DNA from: SAR324 cluster bacterium JCVI-SC AAA005
GTDB taxonomy: Bacteria > SAR324 > NAC60-12
NCBI GenBank assembly: GCA_000224765.2
Contig: AGAU01000139.1
Span: forward strand, 1 to 64,000
DNA: 64,000 bases
Reading direction: 5' to 3'
Positions 55,577 through 64,000 of the stretch are shown in pieces; the first letter of the stretch is position 1, and every line of letters starts with the position of its first letter. The notes under the pieces were generated by a model, which saw only the letters and a program-made list of their open reading frames with translations, was not told where the DNA came from and ran no database searches. Made by a program: the position numbers and the translations under genes.

Positions 55577-56032
55577 GTGTCCTATGTTAAAAAGAACTTA
55601 ATCGATAGTGAGGAGATTTTATATCAGGCTTCTACTCATTGGTTTATTCTCATACCATCCTTTTTTTATGGAATTTTGGGAGTATTCTCTCTTTTCTTCC
55701 TCGCATTGAGTGCTTTTTTTTCACTGCCAATTACAATATTTTTCTTCATTTTGTCATTTAATGCTGCCTTGCCTTATTTTGTAAATGAATTGGCAATGAC
55801 CAATAAAAGAGTAATTTCCAAAAAAGGTTTCGTACGCAGAGACACAAGTGAACTGAAACTTTCAAAACTGGAAACAATTGAAATTAAACAATCAATTTTA
55901 GGAAGAATCTTAAGATTTGGAAAAATAATTTGTATTGGCACAGGAGGTAGTGAAACCTATATTGATAATATTAATAATCCGCTAGAATTTCGTAAACAGT
56001 TCCTAGAATACACAGATAAAAATCCTCAATAA
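55577..56032 (+). CDS. membrane protein with bacterial PH-like domain (bPH2)
   Basis: 151 residues from GTG 55577 with AGGAG five to six bases before it. Two close membrane segments (HWFILIPSFFYGILGVFSLF and LPITIFFFILSFNAALPYF) precede a bPH2 domain: ELAMTNKRVISKKGFVRRDT, LSKLETIEIKQSILGRILRFG and IICIGTGGSETYIDNINNPL. The family (YdbS/YdbT-like) sits in the inner membrane with the PH domain in the cytoplasm. Role unknown. Confidence 0.85.
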   Translation: MSYVKKNLIDSEEILYQASTHWFILIPSFFYGILGVFSLFFLALSAFFSLPITIFFFILSFNAALPYFVNELAMTNKRVISKKGFVRRDTSELKLSKLETIEIKQSILGRILRFGKIICIGTGGSETYIDNINNPLEFRKQFLEYTDKNPQ

Positions 56033-56158
56033 CTATAAATCTTCGCTGGCGGTGTCTAAATCATCCTTTTCATCGACTTCAACAGTGTCTTTCCTCGAAT
56101 TGTGATTTTCATCTTGAGTTTGATTTTTCAAGAAATTTAACAATTCATCAGCTCTCAT
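56033..56158 (-). CDS. possible small acidic protein (41 aa)
   Basis: ATG 56158 is preceded by AAAGG. The frame ends exactly beside the stop of the bPH2 gene. Product MRADELLNFLKNQTQDEN plus an acidic tail (EVDEKDDLDTASEDL). No family; the convergent tail-to-tail spacing is suggestive only. Confidence 0.28.
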   Translation of the reverse strand: MRADELLNFLKNQTQDENHNSRKDTVEVDEKDDLDTASEDL

Positions 56159-56300
56159 AACCTTTGCTTTTTTGCTACTATCCAATCAGACTTTGAAGCC
56201 TTTAGCATTAAATGGAAACTAAAGGTCAATTCATCCTTTCAGAGCAATAAATAGAGAACACTTAAAATGCGATTTTGATTCACTGAAGATCAGTTTAAAT

Positions 56301-56765
56301 ATGAAATTATTATTAATTTTTCTTTTATTTCTTAGTGTTGGTTGTACTCTCAAAAAACCAAACCCTGCAGTACTATATAATCCAGTATATTCAGAATCAA
56401 TAGTAAAAATTTTGTCTAATCAACAACTTAAAGTCATATTCAATAATTTCGAATTTAATCAATGTGGTTCATGCCTCACTGGAGGCCTTCTAATAAAGGA
56501 GGTATCCATTCGATTTTTCAATTATCCCGAAGGTGAATGCCGCCCTACCTATGTTCTATCTTTGAAGGAGACTTTGGAAGATTCAATCAGAAATATTTGT
56601 AGGTCCTGGTGGGATTTAACAGAAAATCATGAAAAATATGACAAGTATGTAGAAGATGGAATGCCGGAGATGTTTGATGAGTTCGATAAGAAATACTATT
56701 CAAAAAAGTATCAAAAAGCTCTGCTAATGCAGGAACAAAAATCTATAGAATTAATTACCAAGTGA
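56301..56765 (+). CDS. putative lipoprotein
   Basis: 154 residues beginning MKLLLIFLLFLSVGC: a short signal peptide with lipobox LSVGC, so the mature protein would be lipid-anchored after Lgt action. Four further Cys (CGSC, GEC, NIC) and an acidic, Tyr-rich C-terminus follow. No family is recognised. Length and codon use look genuine. Confidence 0.65.
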   Translation: MKLLLIFLLFLSVGCTLKKPNPAVLYNPVYSESIVKILSNQQLKVIFNNFEFNQCGSCLTGGLLIKEVSIRFFNYPEGECRPTYVLSLKETLEDSIRNICRSWWDLTENHEKYDKYVEDGMPEMFDEFDKKYYSKKYQKALLMQEQKSIELITK

Positions 56766-58271
56766 TCGTTCATTCAATTAACATTTTTTGATAGCTTTGA
56801 ATCTAGAGCCAACCCAGGGAAATAGTGCGCTCATTTTGAAATTCAGAGGTTCATAAGGGAGAAGAAAGTACTTTTTTATGAGCCTCCTAGAATTCAGAAT
56901 TGTCAATAGTAAAGTCACATGGGCCTTATTTTGTCTCTTGGTCAAAAAAGTAATCTGGGGAGTTGGCCTTACAAACTATATTTCCACTAATTCCAAATCA
57001 TCTTCATCAATGAGCTAATATGTCCTTGGTATCGGATCGCTTTTAGGCCAACCCACTACATCACTCTGAACAGTCTTGTATCCATTCTGATCGCTTAAGT
57101 GATGAAATCATGTCGAAAATTATGAAAGGGGGCATCCGTGTTTCCTGTATTTATTAAGTGCGTTTTTTCATGTGTCATGGGAGCAAATAGTCTAATATAG
57201 AAAGACTTTTCAATTGCCGATAAAAACACTTTCTTGTGTAGCTCACTCTAGAGATTTCACTAAGCATCTTCAACACATGAAGCGGAAGTTTTACGATTCT
57301 GAATGTTCTGGTCATCGTAATTTTTCCCTTTAGCTAAACAAAATCCCTTTCTGAATTAACAGTATCCCAAGTTAGCTAAATGATTTCATTTTGTTACATG
57401 ATGTGCATTAAACCATAATAATGATTCTCTGCAGATCCAGGGAGTTTGCTTACAACAATCCATGAGGTTCTCCTTCTGAAAAATCCTTTCTATGGTTTTA
57501 TTCAACTCGATATTAGGAAGAATTTTCTTCTGATTAAAACTCCTGGGCGTTTACCTGACTCCACTGCATTCTTAAACATACTTTTCAGCAGACTCCATTC
57601 GTACTTCACGGTTTTGGGCACAATCTTCTTTCCTTTTATTGGAGAATCTTTCAGATTTGTTTGAACCTCCAAAAGCTCTAGTTGACGTACTGTTAATTCT
57701 TGTACTCGTATTCAGTATTTGATAGACGAGTCAAGGATTTTATTATTGTCTCAATCCCACGAAAGGCACGCTTACTTTTTGTTTTAGGCAGGATCAGGTA
57801 CCAATCGAATATTTCATTACTAAATTGTTTTTTTTTTTTTTGATAGTAAAGGAAAGACTTAAATCTACTAATTGATTGACAATTTCCCACACATGCAGCT
57901 CATCAACAACCGTATAGGTTGGCGACATTCCAGTTTTGACTGAAATTCATACTTTCTAAGTGAATGAGAATTAATTGAAAGCCACGAGTCATCCCGCTCG
58001 TCCAACTGAATAGTATTTCTGAAGCTTCAATGTTTCAGTGATAGGGACGAAAGAAGAGATACTTGCTGAATATAGTAAATGAGATTTTTTTCAATGCAGG
58101 ACACGATGACAGATATTTCGGTGTTTGCATATGCTGGGTTAGTTACTGGAAATGTTGGATTGGAGAAAATTTTTTGTTATACTGTTTTTGTTTGAAAAAT
58201 TGAGTTTTAATACTGGCTATTATTTTCTCAAATAATAGTACCATTATGTATCAATATCACGAAAGGGAGAA
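56766..58271. other. 1.5 kb without an intact gene; minus-strand coding remnants
   Basis: The minus strand shows short coding-like pieces: VKTGMSPTYTVVDELHVWEI (about 57870-57945), then SKRAFRGIETIIKSLTRLSN, then VQTNLKDSPIKGKKIVPKTV followed by WSLLKSMFKNAVESGKRP (about 57520-57650). The last resembles an integrase core-binding domain and the first a terminase-like V-V-D-E-L-H box, but both readings are weak. A run of 14 T at about 57828-57841 interrupts. It is probably mobile-element debris. Confidence 0.4.
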
Positions 58272-58631
58272 ATGGAGATCGAAGTAAGTTTGAAAATTCA
58301 TCAAGAAGATATTTTGAATAGTTTCACTGAAAAGTTTAAGTTTGAGTCTCCAGAAGAAACAATTTTGGCTCTTATCCAAAACTCACTAGCAAGCGGAAAG
58401 AGAGAGGATATATTTGGAGAAGATAACATGCAGTGCTCTTCAGGGTGCTTCAATGCCGAACCTTGCGTGAAATTGCATGTAAAGCCCGAGATTTTGAATG
58501 AGTTACTGGAAATTTTTACGTCGTATGTTTCTGAGGATTATGATTCCGATGAGAAAAGAATAAGCAAAACAATTAGATGCATGATCGAATATTATGATCA
58601 GCATCAAAATGAGATGAAGAATGTATCATAA
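58272..58631 (+). CDS. hypothetical protein with Cys cluster (119 aa)
   Basis: 119 residues starting at ATG 58272 behind a strong GGGAG. Acidic, helical, with a central CSSGCFNAEPC motif that could bind a metal or form disulfides. No family is recognised. The ribosome site and regular codon pattern favour a real gene standing alone between decayed stretches. Confidence 0.6.
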   Translation: MEIEVSLKIHQEDILNSFTEKFKFESPEETILALIQNSLASGKREDIFGEDNMQCSSGCFNAEPCVKLHVKPEILNELLEIFTSYVSEDYDSDEKRISKTIRCMIEYYDQHQNEMKNVS

Positions 58632-59013
58632 TCTAAAATGCCTATTTATGTAAAAAGTGAATCTCACTTGGTAGGTGAGATGCCGAATCTGATAATTCTC
58701 ATACAAGTCATCCTAGATCCAATTAAGAGAGTTAAAGCACCTGCAGATTTGCAGCTTAGTTTAAAACCCCTGGTATCAATGGCAAAATTCAACTCCGTTT
58801 TCATCTGAAAAGATGATCAAACATGGGTGTCTGCAGGTATCCGAGATTATCTTAAATCTTTTCGAGCGAGTGAATCTATAAGTGTATTTTGTATCGTAGC
58901 GATGTTATAGTCTGGAGTCCTACTTCAGATGGTTGAAAGCTGCTGATTATTATCTCAAATGCTTTTTGTGAAGTCTGGAAAGACTGTTGTTTAACCAGTC
59001 TATGGTCTAAATC
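58632..59013. other. intergenic, no gene
   Basis: About 380 bases. A short inverted repeat (ctcac-ttggta-gtgag type, near 58667-58680) follows the stop of the preceding gene; otherwise I see nothing. Confidence 0.4.
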
Positions 59014-60021
59014 TTATCCAACCATCTCCCATTTGAACGCTGTGCCTTTCTTTAGATTCTGGTTCACTTTTCGACCTACAAAAAATATCATAATATTTTT
59101 GGTGAAAGACCCAGTCCTGGATGCACGATTCGCAGGTTTCTTCTCGTAAGTTCTTCGCCTAATTTGATATTCAGCTAGGTAAATTGATCTACGGAACTAA
59201 ACAGATGCTTTTTCAGCTTCTGTCGGGCCGTAAAACACACTTCCAAGCGACTGCCAGGCCCTTTCGATTTCAACAACTATTAACTGTAACTCTTCGGGTT
59301 TTTGTGATAAGATAGAATCAACTCCTTCATCGGCACGGCTGAGAGTGAAATGCTTCTCGATTACTGTTGCACCATGAGCAATTGGTTCTACGGAAGCGCC
59401 TACTCCCATCGTATGATCTGAAAGTCCAACTTCACAATTAAACAGTTCTCGCATGTGTGGGATCGTCAGCAGATTCCTATTCTCTGGTGTCGCTGGGTAG
59501 GTACTAGTGCACTTAAGCAACACAAAATGCTCACATCCCGCTTGACGGATTTTCCTGACTGTTTCGTCCAACTCAGCTAAGGTTGCTATGTCCTTAGAAA
59601 TGATAATAGGCTTACCAGTCTTGGCAACTCTGCGAATTAGGGGTGGATCGGCGTTCTCAAAGGAAGCAATCTTGTAAGCGAGAACATCTAGAGTCTCTAA
59701 GAAATCCACAGCTGTTTCGTCAAAGGGAGTGCTGAAGCAAAGCATATCTAATTCCTTGGCGCGCTGCATGATCGGGCCATGCCACTCCCACGGAGTATAA
59801 GTAATTTTGTAGAGTTCGTAGAGATTACTACCTTTCCAAAGACTATTTTCATTGCTGATGAAAAACTCACCATTACTTATATTTAGAGTCATTGTATCAG
59901 GTGTATAAGTTTGAAGCTTAAGCATATTTGCACCAGCTCTGGCAGCCGCTTCAACAATCTTTAGGGGTCGCTCCAAGGATTAACTACGATTACCCTAGAA
60001 AGCATCAATGGAGTAAAGTAG
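59014..60021 (-). pseudogene. decayed NeuB/PseI-type sialic or pseudaminic acid synthase
   Basis: The central 260 codons (59197-59976) are open and clearly NeuB-like: AGANMLKLQTYTPDTMTL, YTPWEWHGPIMQRAKELDML, CFSTPFDETAVDFLE, YKIASFEN, LLKCTSTYPATPE, VGLSDHTMG and ATVIEKHFTL. Upstream codons continue the homology, with stops where S-G-N-H-N-Q-S-L should be (reading GNRS-stop-SLERPLKIV). After a TAG at 59197 the C-terminal antifreeze-like (SAF) domain continues in frame (FRRSIYLAEYQ ... KKGTAFKWEMVG) to a stop at 59014. So one full-length gene has been inactivated by at least three stops. A truncated active product from an internal TTG is unlikely, because the N-terminal strand is lost. Confidence 0.85.
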
Positions 60022-60321
60022 AGGAGAGTATACGCATACAAATCTCTACACCAAAATTGAACTCACTGAACAGATTTTTCATTATCAGTGAACAGCAGAT
60101 CTTGTTTCAGCCTAGTTACTCAAAAACTGAAAAGTTATAAATAGTAATTAGCGTTCAACTCACTATCGATTCTACCTATTATATAGCGTAGTATCATACT
60201 CCTGATTTACTCTTTTGAAAGTATGGGTTCTACCATACTTAGGTTAGGCACTTAACTAATTCCAAAAAATATTTGTGGTGTGCTTACAGGAAAATTTATT
60301 GATTTTTGATAAAAGGTAAAT

Positions 60322-60732
60322 GTGAGAAATTGTATATCTCCCATGGTAATACTAGCCGCTTCTATCACTACTGCTGAAGCAGTACAATTCCACAAAATAG
60401 AATTCTATAAACAAACTTTCTCAAAGCTATCGTCTGAAGATCAAAATAGTGGGGGACTTCATTTTTTCACTGAGCATGTCAAAGATAATAAACTAAAGGA
60501 TCATAGTAATAAAACCTGCGAACATAGGTGTGGTGTGGACTTGGGCCTTGTCAAAAACAAATTTCGCAGACAGTTGAATCTGGCTAAAACTTATCATGCT
60601 CGATATGATGGCGCTTTCAAAAGAATACATAACTTAAAATTAGTAGTATACAGGAACTGTTATCAGACAAGAGCCAAGGGAGTCGATCCAAATCCAACCA
60701 ATGATCCCAATCTTGTACCAAGATTAAAATAA
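60322..60732 (+). CDS. hypothetical exported protein
   Basis: 136 codons from GTG 60322, behind AAAAGG. The N-terminus (ISPMVILAASITTAEA) could be a signal peptide. The rest is basic and contains two Cys (CEHRCG). No family. It may be a small gene or part of the debris; no neighbour helps. Confidence 0.4.
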   Translation: MRNCISPMVILAASITTAEAVQFHKIEFYKQTFSKLSSEDQNSGGLHFFTEHVKDNKLKDHSNKTCEHRCGVDLGLVKNKFRRQLNLAKTYHARYDGAFKRIHNLKLVVYRNCYQTRAKGVDPNPTNDPNLVPRLK

Positions 60733-61061
60733 TTAAAAAAAAGGGAAAAAGCATAATACCAACATAACACTTTGGCCTTCTAGTGGAACAGTGAACTACT
60801 TGAATTTAGTAGTCGATTGTTGATAAAATTTACTGTCAGTATTGAGTGATGAAAGACCCTTAATATATACTTCTAGCAGAAGTGTTTATTAGTAGTAATA
60901 AACATAGATTAATATAAATAATTTAATAGTTTACATCAGGCATTAAACAAAATTTTTTAGCTAATATATTTTTTAATTTATATTATTATATTTATCATTT
61001 ATAAAAAAATATTTAATTAGAAACAATACATCACTTTATAAATTATGAATGGATAACTCAT
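60733..61061. other. intergenic, no gene
   Basis: 329 extremely AT-rich bases between the hypothetical protein and the integrase remnant. Nothing recognised. Confidence 0.45.
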
Positions 61062-61650
61062 ATGCAGAAAATGCTGCTGAGTCCTAAACAGAATAAATCT
61101 CTATCCAAGCTTCTGCTCGACAAGCTCCGTGACCGAGCACTGATCCACATGGGTATTCATTCGATGCTGCGTGGTTCTGATCTGCGATTCCTGACTGTGG
61201 ACGACGTTACCGACTCAAAGGGTATTGTATGTGATGAATACAGTATCACATAGCAGAAGACCAAGAAGACCGTTAACTTTAACCTTGGCGATATGACTCG
61301 CGAGGCACTACAGACCTGTATTGAGATTAGTGAAAAGAGCAGCGAGGAATATCTCTTTAGCAGCAAGAAAAAAAATTATGCAGATAAGTAGTTGAAATAG
61401 CAGCCGTTCAGCCAGGTACAGTATTAGCGGTTATTTAAAAGGTGGCTGGAGTCTCTGGGTGTTGCTACAGATTATTACAGTACTCATAGCTTATGAAAGA
61501 CCAAAGGCTTGCGCGATTTACGATGCAGCCAAGAATATTGAGGCTGTAGGGCAGATACTCGGACACAGCAGCTTAGCAGCGACCATTGCGTATCCCAGAA
61601 TCGAACAGGCCGAAGCTCTAGATATCACCCAAAATCATCGAATGATTTGA
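61062..61650 (+). pseudogene. tyrosine-type integrase with five in-frame stops and a frameshift
   Basis: The frame reads LRDRALIHMGIHSMLRGSDL (catalytic Arg), TVDDVTDSKGIVCDEYSIT, stop, QKTKKTVNFNLGD, SSEEYLFSSK, then RLFKRWLESLGVATDYYSTH and SL-stop-KTK. After a frame change it reads KNIEAVGQILGHSSLAATIA and YPRIEQAEALDI (nucleophile Tyr). Stops are TAG at 61251, 61389, 61398 and 61425 and TGA at 61494. The TGA takes the place of the essential Arg of the H-x-L-R box. The parent was a complete tyrosine recombinase. It is the best candidate for the enzyme that inserted this region. Confidence 0.88.
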
Positions 61651-61995
61651 GATCCTAGTGTGATTATCAAATATTTGACAAAGCCTAATCATAACTTTTC
61701 TTGAGCAGAGTGAAATAGGTACCGGAAGAGGAGATCAAGAACTCGACAGATCACCAAGTAGTAGTCTTACTCGACGTTCTAAACAGTTTGCTGCGAGGTT
61801 GAAAGCCAGATCAGACAACAGATGAAATGATCCAGAGACAGTGGTACATCGATGAGCAATTGCAGACTTTTTGTAGGTCGATCAATTACTGACGGGGAGA
61901 AGGGTTTAGAAAACTCTACTTAGTCTTGATTTCAAGTAGATTAGTCCTGTACTTTATTAGAGTTTAGTACTCAAAATCAATCATCTAAAGAACTT
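61651..61995. other. intergenic, no gene
   Basis: 345 bases after the integrase remnant. Stops in all frames; nothing recognised. Confidence 0.45.
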
Positions 61996-62400
61996 ATGGT
62001 GAATATTTTAGCTAATTTTTCAGTACTAATTTCTGGAATCACTTGTGGGGTAATTATATTTCAGGTTTCTGCTATCGCATCCACTGTTTTTAAAGTATTA
62101 AAACCAGAAGAATCCTCAGTTTTACTCCGTAGTATTTTCCCTAAGTTTTTTAAATTATTAATAATTCTTTCGATAGCTTTCTTATCCGTAAATTTCTTTA
62201 ATGAGGAGTATTCAAGTACCAAACTAGTAACTGGTATTGTTTCATTAACCCTAGCGATTTTCTGCTTAGTTATAATACCAATAATTAACAGGTCAAGGGA
62301 TGAGGGGAATCAATCTATGTTTAAGTTTCTACACAGCATTAGTGTTATATCGACACTGACTATACTTATTTTGAATTTCGGTTGGATATTTACAATTTGA
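61996..62400 (+). CDS. DUF4149-like small integral membrane protein
   Basis: 134 residues with four membrane segments. The N-terminal ISGITCGVIIFQVSAIASTV and FKVLKPEESSVLLRSIFPKF resemble the DUF4149 pattern (small membrane protein with an F-x-V-L-x-x-E-E-x-G/S...F-P-x-F/Y motif). Intact, ATG start, stop six bases before the next small gene. Function unknown. Confidence 0.7.
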   Translation: MVNILANFSVLISGITCGVIIFQVSAIASTVFKVLKPEESSVLLRSIFPKFFKLLIILSIAFLSVNFFNEEYSSTKLVTGIVSLTLAIFCLVIIPIINRSRDEGNQSMFKFLHSISVISTLTILILNFGWIFTI

Positions 62401-62406
62401 GAAAAA

Positions 62407-62628
62407 ATGAGAAGAATAAATGAACGTAGGCAGCAAAACATTTTTGTTACTTTAGATCGTAGAATTAACTTAAGAAGATCTTTGAAAAGTACTAGGAGAA
62501 AATTATCTGACCGAAGATCAAAGCAAGAGAAGATCATTGAAGAGAGAAGAAAAACTACAAGAAGATCAGAAGAAGTTGAAAATTTACAATCAAAATTTTC
62601 TGAATATCAATTACTAATTGAACCATAG
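62407..62628 (+). CDS. small Arg-rich protein with repeated D/N-RR motifs
   Basis: 73 residues with many RR pairs spaced about eight apart (RRINERRQQ, LDRRINLRRSLK, RRKLSDRRS, EERRKTTRRSEE), which recall the D-R-R...R-R segments seen ahead of PilZ-like domains. It begins six bases after the DUF4149-like gene, so the two may be co-translated. No recognised family. Confidence 0.5.
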   Translation: MRRINERRQQNIFVTLDRRINLRRSLKSTRRKLSDRRSKQEKIIEERRKTTRRSEEVENLQSKFSEYQLLIEP

Positions 62629-62897
62629 TTTGTACCAGAAATAATTTCTGGGGAAAATTAGTGAAATTTTAAACAAATTCCAAATTTTTAATTAAAAAAA
62701 CTTACCTGAAAGCTTAGCACTAATTAAGTCATCCTGATGACCCTCAAATAACAAATCTACATTTTGAGAGTAGTCAGTAAAGACTCCCTAGTGTGTTGAG
62801 TTGTCTACTGGATAGCTTGTCTAGCAGTCTTCAATGCGATTTGTCATATGATAACGAACAGCGCCGACCCTAATCAACGGTTAAATTAGAGGGATCA

Positions 62898-63262
62898 ATG
62901 ACTTAAGCAGAAGCATTTGATAAAACTTGGAGACTTTGAATAAAAGGTGGTTTTCATTGCATGATGAGATTATCCACTCTTATTACGAATTTACTAATCA
63001 TGGAGTCACAATAAATCGTGTCATCAGCAAGGCTGTATTTAAAGGCATATGGAAATGGGTATGTATCACCATTACAAAGTAATTTATTAAAATGATGGTT
63101 TTATTTTCTTGATCGGTTTTCAAGAGTAATCGACGATGAAGTAATCCTCTCGCTGATCACTGATATAAAATTATAAAGATGGTAAAGTCATTACGCAGGA
63201 AACTATCAGGGAGCCTTTAGATGAGGACTCCATCAAAGACCAGGACTGAAACTGGGCGAGAC
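62898..63262 (+). pseudogene. decayed SnoaL/NTF2-like protein, copy 1
   Basis: Begins ATG ACT TAA, then AEAFDKTWRL, then stops and frame changes. It goes on with EIIHSYYEFTNHGVTIN and ends KDGKVITQETIREPLDEDSI plus KDQD-stop-NWA. Comparison with copy 2 (MTKAEEYDKAWRLGF ... DYSTYD ... AGVEVNLE) shows the same order of elements. The family is a small cone-fold NTF2/SnoaL-type protein by overall pattern. Several stops make it inactive. Confidence 0.65.
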
Positions 63263-63330
63263 TTCGAATGTTTTGGAAGTTACTTTCTACAATATCGTTT
63301 AAATCATTAGCAGCAGTACAGTGAACTAGA

Positions 63331-63714
63331 ATGACAAAAGCGGAAGAATACGATAAAGCGTGGAGACTGGGTTTCAATCATAATTTTTCACTAGTCACTT
63401 AGATTTATCACACAGACTATTCAACTTATGATTGAAGGGCAGGAGTAGAAGTTAACCTTGAAATGGATAAAGTTGTTATTACCACTTTGGGTGAAAATAT
63501 AACTCAAGTTAAGATGCGTGTAATCTTCGAGGACTCTAAATTTTATGTGTGTACTGAACATTTAAATCTATGTAAACCTGAGAAACAGTTTTTTAGCATC
63601 GGGATATATACTGTTACCTATCATAGCTGTCTGATTGTTACGGCAGAAAGTGCTATTGAAAGTTATGCTCTAGACCCCAGCGAAGATTAGGGCTGGAACT
63701 GGAAAGATTATTAG
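63331..63714 (+). pseudogene. decayed SnoaL/NTF2-like protein, copy 2
   Basis: Starts MTKAEEYDKAWRLGFNHNFS, then stop codons inside IYHTDYSTYD-stop-RAGVEVN. It continues LEMDKVVITTLGENI, VIFEDSKFYVCTEHL, IYTVTYHSCLIVTAESAIES and YALDPSED-stop-GWNWKDY. The TAG at 63688 falls where relatives continue to a W-N-W-x-D-Y end. The second half of the frame is open for 75 codons. Paralogous and adjacent to copy 1, so a tandem duplication preceded decay. Confidence 0.65.
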
Positions 63715-64000
63715 TGAGTGGTAGGAGCTGTTTATGATATCTAGATAAACCACAATATACTAGCTACCTACTGGTAAGTTTGCTACTCGACTATCTCATC
63801 AAGTCACGGGAGCGAGCAATACGCCCAATTATTTCTGAGTCTAACTCGATAACTAGATAAGCACTCGTGATCAGTAATTCTAAGTACCGGTGCTGCCCGA
63901 TTACTCAATCATGAGAGTGATTTCAATCGTTCTTAGTCGTTAGAATGCATATTCTCTTGTTGATAATTTTCAAGACCGACTTTTTTGATCAGGCCAATTT
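63715..64000. other. no intact gene; fragment related to 17.9 kb
   Basis: Contains the plus-frame peptide STGAARLLNHESDFN (63883 onward), which matches RTGAARLLK at 17913. Otherwise nothing recognised before the right edge. Confidence 0.4.

Noticed and set aside
59197..59976. Intact short NeuB protein
   Set aside because: Homology continues in frame across the terminal TAG and across upstream stops, so the open core is only the middle of a dead gene.
61062..61650. TAG recoding to glutamine
   Set aside because: The integrase frame has four TAG at plausible Gln sites, but a frame change and a TGA at the essential Arg also occur, and intact genes here (ispG, HisG-like) use TAG as normal stop.
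1..64000. CRISPR array, rRNA genes or intact insertion sequences
   Set aside because: No regularly spaced repeats, no rRNA-like stretches and no terminal inverted repeats with a transposase were seen by eye.

Overview
The window looks like chromosomal DNA of an AT-rich Gram-negative bacterium, probably marine and proteobacteria-like. The evidence is several beta-barrel outer-membrane proteins, Lgt, EntD-type PPTase and glycolytic/Entner-Doudoroff style sugar-acid catabolism. A SAR324-like lineage would fit, but nothing here proves the taxon.

Left part (1-16 kb): a TPR envelope protein runs off the left edge, opposite a long-form ispG. A tightly packed minus-strand run follows, from gatA at 13.8 kb down to about 3.8 kb: gatA, serS, argJ, argF, gltA, a tiny basic protein, an exonuclease III with an unexplained N-terminal extension, a small membrane protein, two related outer-membrane proteins and a PPTase. 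Many junctions overlap by 4 bases or a little more. A heme-oxygenase-like DUF3050 gene and surface-polysaccharide genes (GT4, flippase, GT2) come next. The flippase and GT2 are separated by 1.7 kb of decayed sequence.

Middle (20-32 kb): DUF3015 exported protein, clpP, a QueD-like protein plus folE, a truncated tyrosine recombinase, and a three-gene operon. That operon encodes a HisG-like protein, a protein with two CsgG/LpoB-like domains and an FGE/SUMF1 domain, and a small barrel. Then lgt, an Omp85-like barrel, a YtfJ homologue and an MscS-type channel.

Sugar-acid locus (33-44 kb): an SMP-30 lactonase and DgoK on the minus strand. On the plus strand are an IlvD/Edd dehydratase, a KDPG/KDPGal aldolase, a PfkB (KDG) kinase, a complete ABC sugar importer, an FGGY kinase and a VOC protein. 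Together they describe import, lactone opening, dehydration, phosphorylation and cleavage of a pentose or hexose acid to pyruvate and a triose or aldehyde phosphate.

URC locus (44.5-49 kb): uracil phosphoribosyltransferase, DUF1688 (URC4) and the GTP-cyclohydrolase-II-like URC1 form an operon for the URC route of pyrimidine breakdown. A lambda-crystallin-type L-3-hydroxyacid dehydrogenase lies opposite.

Right part (49-64 kb): gene density collapses. A tRNA 3'-end fragment sits at the border. Intact genes (GNAT, PAS histidine kinase, MOSC, bPH2, lipoprotein, DUF4149-like) are scattered among recognisable pseudogenes: DUF4268 nuclease-like, dienelactone-hydrolase-like esterase with a lost nucleophile, NeuB/PseI, an integrase with five stops, and two tandem SnoaL/NTF2-like copies. 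This looks like a decaying island. No CRISPR array, rRNA gene, intact tRNA gene or intact insertion sequence was seen.
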